Shown here: positions 22,501-29,887 of the stretch, piece by piece
Position numbering within the stretch: the first letter of the stretch is position 1
Layout: the number at the start of each line of letters is the position of its first letter
Source: Halanaerobiales bacterium
Lineage (GTDB): Bacteria > Bacillota_F > Halanaerobiia > DY22613
Direction: 5' to 3'
DNA: 46,297 nt
NCBI GenBank assembly: GCA_023128035.1
Contig: JAGMES010000023.1
Span: forward strand, 1 to 46,297
The notes under the pieces: generated by a model
What the model was told of the DNA's origin: nothing
The model's database searches: none
What the model saw: only the letters and a program-made list of their open reading frames with translations
Translations under genes and position numbers: made by a program

Positions 22501-24269
22501 GCCAGAATTTCAATACTTGGATTTTTCAAGATTTTAGCCAAAGGTACATTGACATTATACTCCTGATAGATTAAAGAGATTAGCTTCATGGCATTAAGGG
22601 AATGGCCACCGATATCAAAAAATCTAGCATCCATACTGATCTCATCAATCTCTAAAACCTCTGACCAGATTTTAGCTAATTTAGCTTCAACATCATTTCG
22701 TGGTGGGATATAGTTGGCCCGACTTATTATATCTGACTCTGGCAGTAAGTTTTGATCAACCTTACCATTTAAATTCAATGGTAAATGATCTAATAATATA
22801 AAGTGTTGTGGGAGCATATAGTCAGGCAACTTCTGTGCCAGATAATCACGAAAAATACTTACTTTAGTATCAACATCTCCATTTGACACAATATAAGCAA
22901 CCAGGACATTATTCCGTTCTTTGATCTCACGATTAAGTACATAAGCAGTTTTGACCAGTTGATGGCTCAAAAGAAGATTCTCAATCTCAGATAATTCTAC
23001 TCGAATCCCTCTAATCTTGATTTGACGATCTGCTCTACCAATGAACTCAATATTTCCATCCAGAAGTAATCTTCCCAGATCACCAGTACGATAGATCAGG
23101 TCATTAGGGTCCTGATTGAATGGATTCGGGATAAATTTTTGCTCAGTCAATTTTGGATTATTAAAATATCCATAGGTTCGAAAAGGAGTACGAATATAGA
23201 TAAATCCTACTTTTCCTGGCCCACAGATCTCCATATCTTCATTAAGAATAATTGCCTTTGCTCCTTTGATTGGTTTACCAATAGGGATATTGCTTTTCTC
23301 CACATCTTCAACGCTTATCCGATAAAATAGCTTGAACAGAGTTGTTTCAGTTGGCCCATATGCATTAACTAGTTGAATACGATCTGCAAAAATATTGTAC
23401 CAGTTTTGCAGTTCTTTCGGGATCACCCGTTCACCAGCCAGCAGAACATATTTGAGTTTTGAAAAACTTTCACTGTGCAAAGTAGGAGAATTAAATAAGG
23501 TGAATAAACTAGGTGTACAATGTATCAGATTCACTCCACTCTGCTCAATCCAATTAATCAATCTAGCTGAATCCAAAATTGTTTCTTTACTATTTGGAAC
23601 ACACACAGTTCCACCAATACATAAAGGAATAAAGATATCTCGCAAGAACGGGTCATGACATGGTGAGGTTAACTGACTCACCTTAGTAGTTTCGGTTAGC
23701 TCAAATTCATCAATCTCCCAATGGATAAAGTGATGTAGTCCCTTGTTATTACCCAAAATAGCTTTTGGAACACCAGTAGTTCCAGAAGTAAAATAAATAT
23801 AGATTTTATCAGCAGGTGTGTATCCAAGATGTCCTATCTCCTGATACCAATCAGGATTAGCCAGATAAAAATCTTCATCTATACAGACCTGCTGTAAATT
23901 GTTCTCTGCAGTTAACTCTCTCGCCTGTAGCCAGGTCTCCTGGTCAGTAAAAATATATCTACACTCAGCAGTAGAGATCATCACTTGAGTTCTCTTTAGA
24001 GGGTAGTTCGGCTCTAAGGGGACAAAGATACACCTTGCTTTGAGAATCCCGATAATCAGTGTAATCAGTTCCACCTTATCTACTACAAAGATGCCTATTG
24101 AAGATTCCTGTGAAATTCCTTGTGCTAAAATCCAGTTTGCGATATAATTGCTTCTTTGAGCCAGTTCTCCATAACAAATTTTTTTATCTTTATAGTCTAT
24201 AGCAACTTTGTCAGGGTAGTTTTCAAAAATATAGTTTAGCTTGGCCTGCAAAGTTTTACTTCTATCCAT
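19506..24269 (-). CDS. NRPS-C: A - T - C - FkbH-like HAD domain
   Basis: A 1587-residue protein starting at an ATG 7 bases after AGGAGG and 12 bases after the NRPS-B stop. It begins directly with an A domain (about 1-505), with no half C in front. The A domain is atypical: A2 reads LKARCIFVPLEP, and the FDxSVxE segment is replaced by HDPFLRDIF. Specificity residues read D-P-R-H-L-A-A-L-F, and I cannot assign a substrate. T (FFDIGGHSL) and C (about 600-1030, DMHHIISDG) follow. The last roughly 540 residues are a complete FkbH-like region: an N-terminal SGNH-like part, then a HAD core with VLDCDNTLWKG (D1258, D1260), IDDSPVE, RTNQFNLS and FGDYGLVGV. FkbH proteins load D-glycerate from 1,3-bisphosphoglycerate onto a carrier as a thioester. 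The carrier needed is the first domain of NRPS-D. The C domain here would then join the growing chain to glycerate, most likely as an ester. Confidence 0.95.
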   Translation of the reverse strand: MDRSKTLQAKLNYIFENYPDKVAIDYKDKKICYGELAQRSNYIANWILAQGISQESSIGIFVVDKVELITLIIGILKARCIFVPLEPNYPLKRTQVMISTAECRYIFTDQETWLQARELTAENNLQQVCIDEDFYLANPDWYQEIGHLGYTPADKIYIYFTSGTTGVPKAILGNNKGLHHFIHWEIDEFELTETTKVSQLTSPCHDPFLRDIFIPLCIGGTVCVPNSKETILDSARLINWIEQSGVNLIHCTPSLFTLFNSPTLHSESFSKLKYVLLAGERVIPKELQNWYNIFADRIQLVNAYGPTETTLFKLFYRISVEDVEKSNIPIGKPIKGAKAIILNEDMEICGPGKVGFIYIRTPFRTYGYFNNPKLTEQKFIPNPFNQDPNDLIYRTGDLGRLLLDGNIEFIGRADRQIKIRGIRVELSEIENLLLSHQLVKTAYVLNREIKERNNVLVAYIVSNGDVDTKVSIFRDYLAQKLPDYMLPQHFILLDHLPLNLNGKVDQNLLPESDIISRANYIPPRNDVEAKLAKIWSEVLEIDEISMDARFFDIGGHSLNAMKLISLIYQEYNVNVPLAKILKNPSIEILARYIQAESPTSFAAIEKAEEKEFYSVSSAQKRMYILHQLADQSTHYNTSFVIQIDGKIDQGRFETAFKTLIGRHEAFRTSFVMVDGEIKQKIFDDVDFKLEYLEVDEENVEMVVPSLVKPFDMKRPPLIWAGLIQVNEEKHILAVDMHHIISDGVSKGILMKEFARLYNGEELSDLQIQYKDFSEWQNKFFESAECQKQAEYWQETQKGDIPVLEMPLDYERPKRRSYVGEVLPFTLSAEITSQLDKFAKEKDVTLNTLLLALYSLLLNKYTDQQELVIGSLVAGRKHIDLYNVIGMFANFLPIKVKVDENSIFSEFLDSIRESVVAAYANQDYPFEKIVEDLDLPTDHSRNLLFDTMLIFHNQIEMDVKLEVAGLKFTEYLMQKDTTTLDLKLDMHLNHAGEMNCYLQYDTELFKEETMYQLIEKFKKLVTECITNPAQSLTAIQIFSAEEKEELIEKRTGHCQPQEKLIQVAVAATFVAEPIKPYISWWGKQVNLNLDIKFSPYHQVFQELLDPSSIISRNQGVNLLLVRFEDFIRNDYGSDLEKCAKLKNVFAELIQIISTKEKTAIYFAGIFPVSEHLEYSSQVMSCLRDLNQRWQEAVSKISNLHLIDFRVLQDLYGIEEIFDWIKDREGHIPFSDEFYAAMGQWITRKIFSLNNQKYKVIVLDCDNTLWKGICGEDGVNGIQMEEPYAELQQFMLQKYNEGLLLCLCSKNNETDVLEVFEKNPQMILKKENFISWRINWNAKSQNLCELAAELNLGIDSFIFIDDSPVECAEVMANCPEVLTMQLPDAEEIPLFLAHTWEFDRVHVTVEDQKRNQMYRSEKARQVVQQQCGSLEDFIQTLDLQVQIHLVTPDQLSRMSQLTMRTNQFNLSTIRRSEADLSKLQEKDGVNCWAIEVTDRFGDYGLVGVVITIEENHTLFLETFLLSCRVLGRRVEDRIIKYFQEYGRKQQLSTLVTRYYPTAKNLQIKEFLLRTNWEKTAETVEYIEFQNNVC
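19509..21152 (-). other. FkbH-like glyceryl-loading domain (inside NRPS-C)
   Basis: HAD-IIIC/FkbH region at about residues 1040-1587. Conserved elements are the DxDxT-type motif DCDNTLWKG, CSKNN, the RINWNAKS segment, FIDDSPVE, MRTNQFNLS and DRFGDYGLVGV. All expected FkbH blocks are present, so it is probably active. It lies downstream of a C domain inside the assembly line instead of acting as a starter or in an extender-unit cassette, and its carrier is on the next protein. Confidence 0.9.
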
Positions 24270-24281
24270 TTCTTAAACCTC

Positions 24282-27200
24282 CTAATACTCATAATCTAAA
24301 TCATCATTAAAACTATCCAAAAGGTTTGCAGTTGCTTTTGCAGAAATCAATTCTATCTCAGCCAAATTAAACTGTGGATTATCAATAATTCTCCTCAAGA
24401 TATCCAAATAGTCTTGATAAAAGGTCTCCATTGTTTTAGCTTTGAACAACTTAGTCGAATACTCCAATCGGAAATTAATCTGCTGATCAACTTCACTGGC
24501 AGACAGACTTAGATCAAACTTAACTGCATTTCTCTCATACTCATAGTCATAAATTTTTAGATTACTGATGTTTTTTTGGATCTGAGATAACTCATGTAAA
24601 TTACCCATATTCTGTAGCATAAATATTGTGTCAAACAACGGATTTCGACTCTGATCCTTTTTGATCTTCACTTGTTCAACCAGGTCTTCAAATTGATAAT
24701 TCTGATTATTAAAAGCATTCAATGAGTTTTTCCTTACTTCTGCCAAAAATTCTTGAAATGTTTGAGATTTTTCTAATTTGTTTTTAATAGCAATAGTGTT
24801 AATAAATACACCAACAATGCCCTGAAGATTTACATGAGATCTTCCAGCAATAGGAACCCCTGCAACTATAACTGAATTTCCACTATATTTATACAGTAGC
24901 AGATTGTGAGCTGCCAATAAAATCATAAATAAAGTAGCATTGTGTTCTTTTGCAACTTGATTTAACTTCTCGGTCATCTCACCCTCTACTGAAAACTTTA
25001 TTACAGAACCTGCGTAGCTTAGCACCTTTGGACGAGAAAAATCAGTAGGTAGATCCAGAACCGGAATTTCATCTAAAAACTGATCTAACCAGTATTGTTT
25101 TTGCCTTTGTAATTCTTCACTTTCTTGCATTTTTTGCTGCCAAATGGTATATTCTTTATACTGAGCCTTTAATTGCGGTAATTTCAGGGTATTTTTACTT
25201 TTATATAACTCCAACAACTCATTAATAATAATTTGCATAGATACACCATCTGAAATAATATGATGCATATCCAGCATAAAAAGATGTTTCGACTCAGCCA
25301 ACTTAACCACTTCAGCTCGCAGTAATGGAGTTTGTATTAAATCAAATGGACGAATAAATGCCTGTACTTTCGCGTCAACTTCTGATTCATTAACTTGACT
25401 ATAGGCCAGACTAAAGTTTACCATAGCATGAATCTTTTGCTTAGGGTTTCCCTGAATCATCAGAAAACTAGTTCTTAGAGATTCATGTCGCTCAATAAGA
25501 ATCTTTAACCCCTTGGTCAATAATTCTACCTCTAATTCACCCTCCAAAACCAAAATGGCTGGCATATTATAAGTTAAACTTTGTGGATTTGACTGATGAG
25601 CAATATACATCCGCTTTTGAGCAGAAGATAATGGATAATAATCCTGTTCTTCTACTGGTTCGATAGGGGCATAGTGACTTTTCCTTGCAGCCATCACATA
25701 CTCAGCCATCATTTTAACTGTTGGTCTTTTAAAGACCTCTGTAAGAGGCATTTTGATATTCAATTCTTGATGAACCTTAGAAAGAAGTGTCATCGCCTTC
25801 AAGGAATGACCACCTAGTTCAAAAAAGTTTTCCCCAGTTCCAAACACTTCTTTGATTGCTAAAACTTCTTTCCAAATTTTTAGTAATATCTCTTCAGTCC
25901 TATTTTCTGGTGCCTGATAGGTTTTTCCTATAAAAGCAACGGTATCTGCTTCACGTAACCATTGGCGATCTATCTTGCCATTTTTAGTTAAAGGCAATTG
26001 CTTTAAATTCGTAAAATAAACAGGAATCATATATTCTGGTAATTGCCGTGTTAGGAACTTTCTAATCTCTGAAGTTGTTAACTCTCTTTCTACGACAATA
26101 AAGGCTGATAAATACTTATCTCCATTATCATCTTCTTTTATAACAACTGCTGCTTCATATATATCTGGATATTTTTGCAACTGACTTTCGATTTCGCCAA
26201 TCTCGATTCTGAACCCTCTTACTTTAACCTGATGATCCTTCCGACCCAGGAATTCTATATCTCCAGTAGGTGTCCAGCGGGCTAAATCTCCTGTTCGATA
26301 CATCTTCTCTTCTGGCTTAAAAGGGTTAAGAATAAATTTTTCTACGGTTAACTGAGGTCGATTTATATAGCCTCTACCCACATTGGCACCGCTGATACAT
26401 AATTCTCCAGGTACACCAATAGGCATTAACTCCATATCTTCACTCAAAATATAAATACCTGTATTAGAGATTGGCTTACCAATCGGTGGAATAATCGGAT
26501 AACTACTTCCAGGTTCCAGAGTAAAGGTTGTGACTACATGAGTTTCCGATGGGCCGTAATGGTTATGCAAATATACCTGATTTATCTGCAAGAATTCCTT
26601 AAATAAGTCAGAGATCAAGAGTTGTTCACCAGCAGTGATAATGTGTTTTACCGACTTAGGAAAATGCTGCATATATTCTTCAAAAGCAGTGATGAATTTT
26701 AAAAAAGCAGTTGGCCAGAAAATAACTTCAATCTTGTTCTCCTTAATAAAGGAGAAGAGTTGTCCCACATCTTTTTTCAGATCTTTATTGATCAGATATA
26801 AGTTACCTCCAGAGAGCAGAGTTGAAAAAATCTCCTGAAAAGATACATCAAAACCGATAGGAGCAAACTGAAGTACCCCTTTAGTAAAATCTATATCTGT
26901 TTGGGTGAACTCATGCTGCAATAAATTAACAAGATTGCGATGTTCTAACATAACACTTTTCGGTTGTCCAGTAGAGCCAGATGTGGAAATCAAATAAAGC
27001 AAATCATCTGGTTGGCTAAAACTTCCAGGATTTTCTGTGGATTGTTCAGCTAATTGCTCAGAGATCTGATCAAAACAGATTATCTCACGATTTAGTCTCT
27101 TCAAGCTCTCTTTCTCCTCTTGATTGATAAAGGCTAGACCTGGAATATTCTGCAAGACCTCTTTTGCAGGCAGTTTATTACCATTTTTTATGATCTCTCC

Positions 27201-29876
27201 AATCAAATGAGTGAAAGTAATCTCGCCTTCGCCCAAGACTGCAAGATCCACATGGTGATCTTGCAACATACTGGAGTAATCACTTGTAGCATAAGGCCCA
27301 CCAGCTATAATAGGAACATCTATTCCCCACTGTCCAATTAGTGACACTGCTTTATGAAAAAATTCCTTATAAATTGACAAGGTCCGAATTCCAATCACAT
27401 CTGGTTGAAAATTTTTGATAAATGATTGCATCTGGTCATAACTCTTAAATTCACTTCTGGATTTACCAATCTTCCCAACTATATCGCTGCCAAATTGTTC
27501 TTTTAAATATGTTAAGAGATACATCAGCCCAAGAGGTTCGCCCAGCACATCATACATCATATTATTACTTTCATCAATAAACCATTGGGACAAATCTAAC
27601 AACAATACACGCAGTGCTGTCTTACTGGCTAGTTCTGGTACTGGGAAGTATTTTTTAATCTTTTCATTAAACTCAGGAGCAGCCATCTGCTCATCCTTAA
27701 GCAATTTGGCATTACCTAATTCATCCCAGGTAATATCAGCAAAGTGCAGAATATCGGTAAAGCTCCGAATATCAATAGGTAAATAACTATCATATTTTTG
27801 CACCAGCTCATCTTCTGTTAGTATCTTCATCTGCATCGGTAGGACATGTAACAAGCGCTCTTTTAGTAGAAAATATTCTTTCATATACTTAACCTGAAAT
27901 TGTCTGGTAAAACTTTTGGGAAACGGTAATGTTTCTGGCAACTGGTGGAAAGCCAGGTGAGTGGAATTTTTAATACTTTCACGGGAAACACCATTTTCCA
28001 GAGCTAACTGATACATCTCCGTATTAGGAAAGATCTTCAGTATATTTAAGTTAGGAAAATGAATCCACTTCACACTCTGCATAAATTCAAATGTTTTCAT
28101 GGCTTCCTCTTCAGTCTCTGTTGGGAATCCATGCATCATCTCCATCTCCAGAATTACATGTGGATGTTGCTGGGCCAAATATTGAATATTTTCCTGTAAA
28201 CGTTCCAGGTTAACATTCTTTTTTAAAAGTTTCTGAATACGAGGAGATGCTGACTCTAAGGCCAGGTCGATGTTGACTGTACCTGCTTCCACCATCAAAT
28301 CAATATAATCCTTGGTTAGAATATCTCCTCGCAAACCATTGGAAAAGAAAAGTTGTAGATCAAGACCATTTTTCAAAATTAACTTTAGTAACCTGCTACT
28401 ATTCTCCACATCTAGATTAAAAATATCATCTATGAAAACAAATCTGCAAACACCAGCATTATAACAATATTGAATCTCTTCAAAAATGTTCTCAGCACTT
28501 CGAACTATATGTTTTTTTGGCCAGATTTTGTGACAATAGAGACAATTAAAGGGGCATCCCCTGGTAGCTTGCAGTGAAACAGTATGTTTCGCTGGAGCGA
28601 TCCCAATATAATTGAAATACTTACTGTAATCAATGAGCGTCCGATCTGGTTTCGGTAATTGGTCAAAATCTTTAATCGGTTCACGATAGGAAGTAACCAC
28701 TGGCTTAATCCCAAAATTATTCAAACTCTGTAAAGTAGTAAAAGAATGTTGCCTGATCGTCTTTTCTTTGGTCAATAAAAACTGAGCTTGGCTATCATCA
28801 AGAATAGTAACAATCCGACTGATGGGATATTCATAGTCAACTGGCAGATACGCTCCACCAGCTTTTAATATTCCCAAAATACCAACTATCAAGTCTATGG
28901 AAGATTCCATCATAATTCCCACTACACTACCTGTTTTGACTCCCTTAGCAATCAAAATCTGAGTCAATTGATTTGCCTGTTGATTTAACTCTTGATAGGT
29001 TATTTTGTGCTCTCCCATTACAACTGCTATCTTATTAGAAGTTCTCTCAACCTGTTCTTCAAATAACTTATGAATAGTAACATCTGTTGGAAATACCCTC
29101 CTGGTTCGAATGAAGTCATCCAATAATAATTGTTTTTCTTCAGGAGAGATGATTTCAATCTTTTCCAAAATTTCATTAGGATTAGCGAATGCCTGTTTTA
29201 GAATGTTAAGATACTTAATTCCAATTTGTTCAACAGTGGTTTTAGCATATAAATTAGCATTATACTTAACCATACATTCGATCTCCTGATCTTTCTGCAA
29301 GAAGGAAAAGATCATGTTGGACTGTAGATGTTCAATATATTTTTCAGCATGAATGTTTCTCAACATGCAGACAATATCAAATAAACTAGAACACTTTAAT
29401 TGCTCAACTAACACTTCATAGGGATAATTTTGGTTCTCATTTGCATCCATTAGAGTTTTTCTAACCTGTAAAATGAGATCTTTAAAACTCAAATCGCCAG
29501 ATATCTGATTACGCAGTGTCAGAACAGTATTGATAAACTCCCTTTCTATCTCCTGGCGATAAATTGGTGATCCAATGATAATATCTTGCTGTTTGGTGTA
29601 CTTATAAAGCAAAGTGATCAAACCAGCAGTCAAAATCATATGGAGTAAAGAGTTAGAGCCGTTGGACATTTTCATCAGTTTTGCGGCTAGCTGTCCCTTT
29701 ATTGTAAAATCTAAATTTTGCAGTTGATTGCCCTTAGTATCTATATTATTATTAAAATCGTATGGAAAACTAGTTTTAGTTAACTCGCCTTTCAATTGAT
29801 TCAACCAAAATTCTTTTTCTTTTACATGTTGAATGGCGGCAACCTTTAATTTTCTAGTTAGTTTTTTATCAACCAC
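24282..29876 (-). CDS. NRPS-B: half C - A[radical SAM + B12] (Pro) - T - C
   Basis: A 1864-residue synthetase. The start is GTG at 29876, 7 bases after an AGGAGG that overlaps the previous stop codon. Layout: the C-terminal lobe of a C domain only (1-250, from KEFWLNQLKGE, no HHxxxDG); A-domain N part (260-370, A2 LKAGGAYLPVD); an insert of about 570 residues (372-940) with radical SAM then B12-binding regions; A3 (STSGSTGQPK, 964-973) and the rest of the A domain; T (Ser1358 in FFELGGHSL); a full C domain (about 1395-1830, DMHHIISDG); and an acidic tail (DDLDYEY). Specificity residues read D-V-Q-I-I-A-H-V-V, one conservative change from the classical proline code DVQLIAHVV. The module therefore probably activates proline, and the embedded enzyme may methylate or otherwise modify it. 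I know of no described NRPS with this arrangement. Confidence 0.96.
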   Translation of the reverse strand: MVDKKLTRKLKVAAIQHVKEKEFWLNQLKGELTKTSFPYDFNNNIDTKGNQLQNLDFTIKGQLAAKLMKMSNGSNSLLHMILTAGLITLLYKYTKQQDIIIGSPIYRQEIEREFINTVLTLRNQISGDLSFKDLILQVRKTLMDANENQNYPYEVLVEQLKCSSLFDIVCMLRNIHAEKYIEHLQSNMIFSFLQKDQEIECMVKYNANLYAKTTVEQIGIKYLNILKQAFANPNEILEKIEIISPEEKQLLLDDFIRTRRVFPTDVTIHKLFEEQVERTSNKIAVVMGEHKITYQELNQQANQLTQILIAKGVKTGSVVGIMMESSIDLIVGILGILKAGGAYLPVDYEYPISRIVTILDDSQAQFLLTKEKTIRQHSFTTLQSLNNFGIKPVVTSYREPIKDFDQLPKPDRTLIDYSKYFNYIGIAPAKHTVSLQATRGCPFNCLYCHKIWPKKHIVRSAENIFEEIQYCYNAGVCRFVFIDDIFNLDVENSSRLLKLILKNGLDLQLFFSNGLRGDILTKDYIDLMVEAGTVNIDLALESASPRIQKLLKKNVNLERLQENIQYLAQQHPHVILEMEMMHGFPTETEEEAMKTFEFMQSVKWIHFPNLNILKIFPNTEMYQLALENGVSRESIKNSTHLAFHQLPETLPFPKSFTRQFQVKYMKEYFLLKERLLHVLPMQMKILTEDELVQKYDSYLPIDIRSFTDILHFADITWDELGNAKLLKDEQMAAPEFNEKIKKYFPVPELASKTALRVLLLDLSQWFIDESNNMMYDVLGEPLGLMYLLTYLKEQFGSDIVGKIGKSRSEFKSYDQMQSFIKNFQPDVIGIRTLSIYKEFFHKAVSLIGQWGIDVPIIAGGPYATSDYSSMLQDHHVDLAVLGEGEITFTHLIGEIIKNGNKLPAKEVLQNIPGLAFINQEEKESLKRLNREIICFDQISEQLAEQSTENPGSFSQPDDLLYLISTSGSTGQPKSVMLEHRNLVNLLQHEFTQTDIDFTKGVLQFAPIGFDVSFQEIFSTLLSGGNLYLINKDLKKDVGQLFSFIKENKIEVIFWPTAFLKFITAFEEYMQHFPKSVKHIITAGEQLLISDLFKEFLQINQVYLHNHYGPSETHVVTTFTLEPGSSYPIIPPIGKPISNTGIYILSEDMELMPIGVPGELCISGANVGRGYINRPQLTVEKFILNPFKPEEKMYRTGDLARWTPTGDIEFLGRKDHQVKVRGFRIEIGEIESQLQKYPDIYEAAVVIKEDDNGDKYLSAFIVVERELTTSEIRKFLTRQLPEYMIPVYFTNLKQLPLTKNGKIDRQWLREADTVAFIGKTYQAPENRTEEILLKIWKEVLAIKEVFGTGENFFELGGHSLKAMTLLSKVHQELNIKMPLTEVFKRPTVKMMAEYVMAARKSHYAPIEPVEEQDYYPLSSAQKRMYIAHQSNPQSLTYNMPAILVLEGELEVELLTKGLKILIERHESLRTSFLMIQGNPKQKIHAMVNFSLAYSQVNESEVDAKVQAFIRPFDLIQTPLLRAEVVKLAESKHLFMLDMHHIISDGVSMQIIINELLELYKSKNTLKLPQLKAQYKEYTIWQQKMQESEELQRQKQYWLDQFLDEIPVLDLPTDFSRPKVLSYAGSVIKFSVEGEMTEKLNQVAKEHNATLFMILLAAHNLLLYKYSGNSVIVAGVPIAGRSHVNLQGIVGVFINTIAIKNKLEKSQTFQEFLAEVRKNSLNAFNNQNYQFEDLVEQVKIKKDQSRNPLFDTIFMLQNMGNLHELSQIQKNISNLKIYDYEYERNAVKFDLSLSASEVDQQINFRLEYSTKLFKAKTMETFYQDYLDILRRIIDNPQFNLAEIELISAKATANLLDSFNDDLDYEY
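27057..28763 (-). other. Radical SAM + B12-binding insert between A2 and A3 (inside NRPS-B)
   Basis: The insert covers about residues 372-940 of NRPS-B. The radical SAM part comes first, with a CX3CX2C cluster at Cys441, Cys445 and Cys448 (TRGCPFNCLYCHKIW), LESASPRIQKLLKKN and HGFPTETEEE. A B12-binding part follows (about 755-915): LGEPLGLMYLLTYL, PDVIGIRTLS, IAGGPYATSDY and LAVLGEGEITF. Ordinary B12 radical SAM methylases have the B12 domain first. The linker pieces usually adjacent in those enzymes are here at opposite ends: PKPDRTLIDY before the radical SAM part and IPGLAF after the B12 part. This is what a circular permutation would leave. All three cluster cysteines are intact. Confidence 0.9.
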
Positions 29877-29887
29877 TCCGATCCCTC

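Noticed and set aside
27057..28763. The possibility that the radical SAM/B12 insert is a separate gene between two broken A-domain genes
   Set aside because: The frame is open without stops from 29876 to 24282, and both A-domain borders are in frame with intact A2 and A3 motifs.
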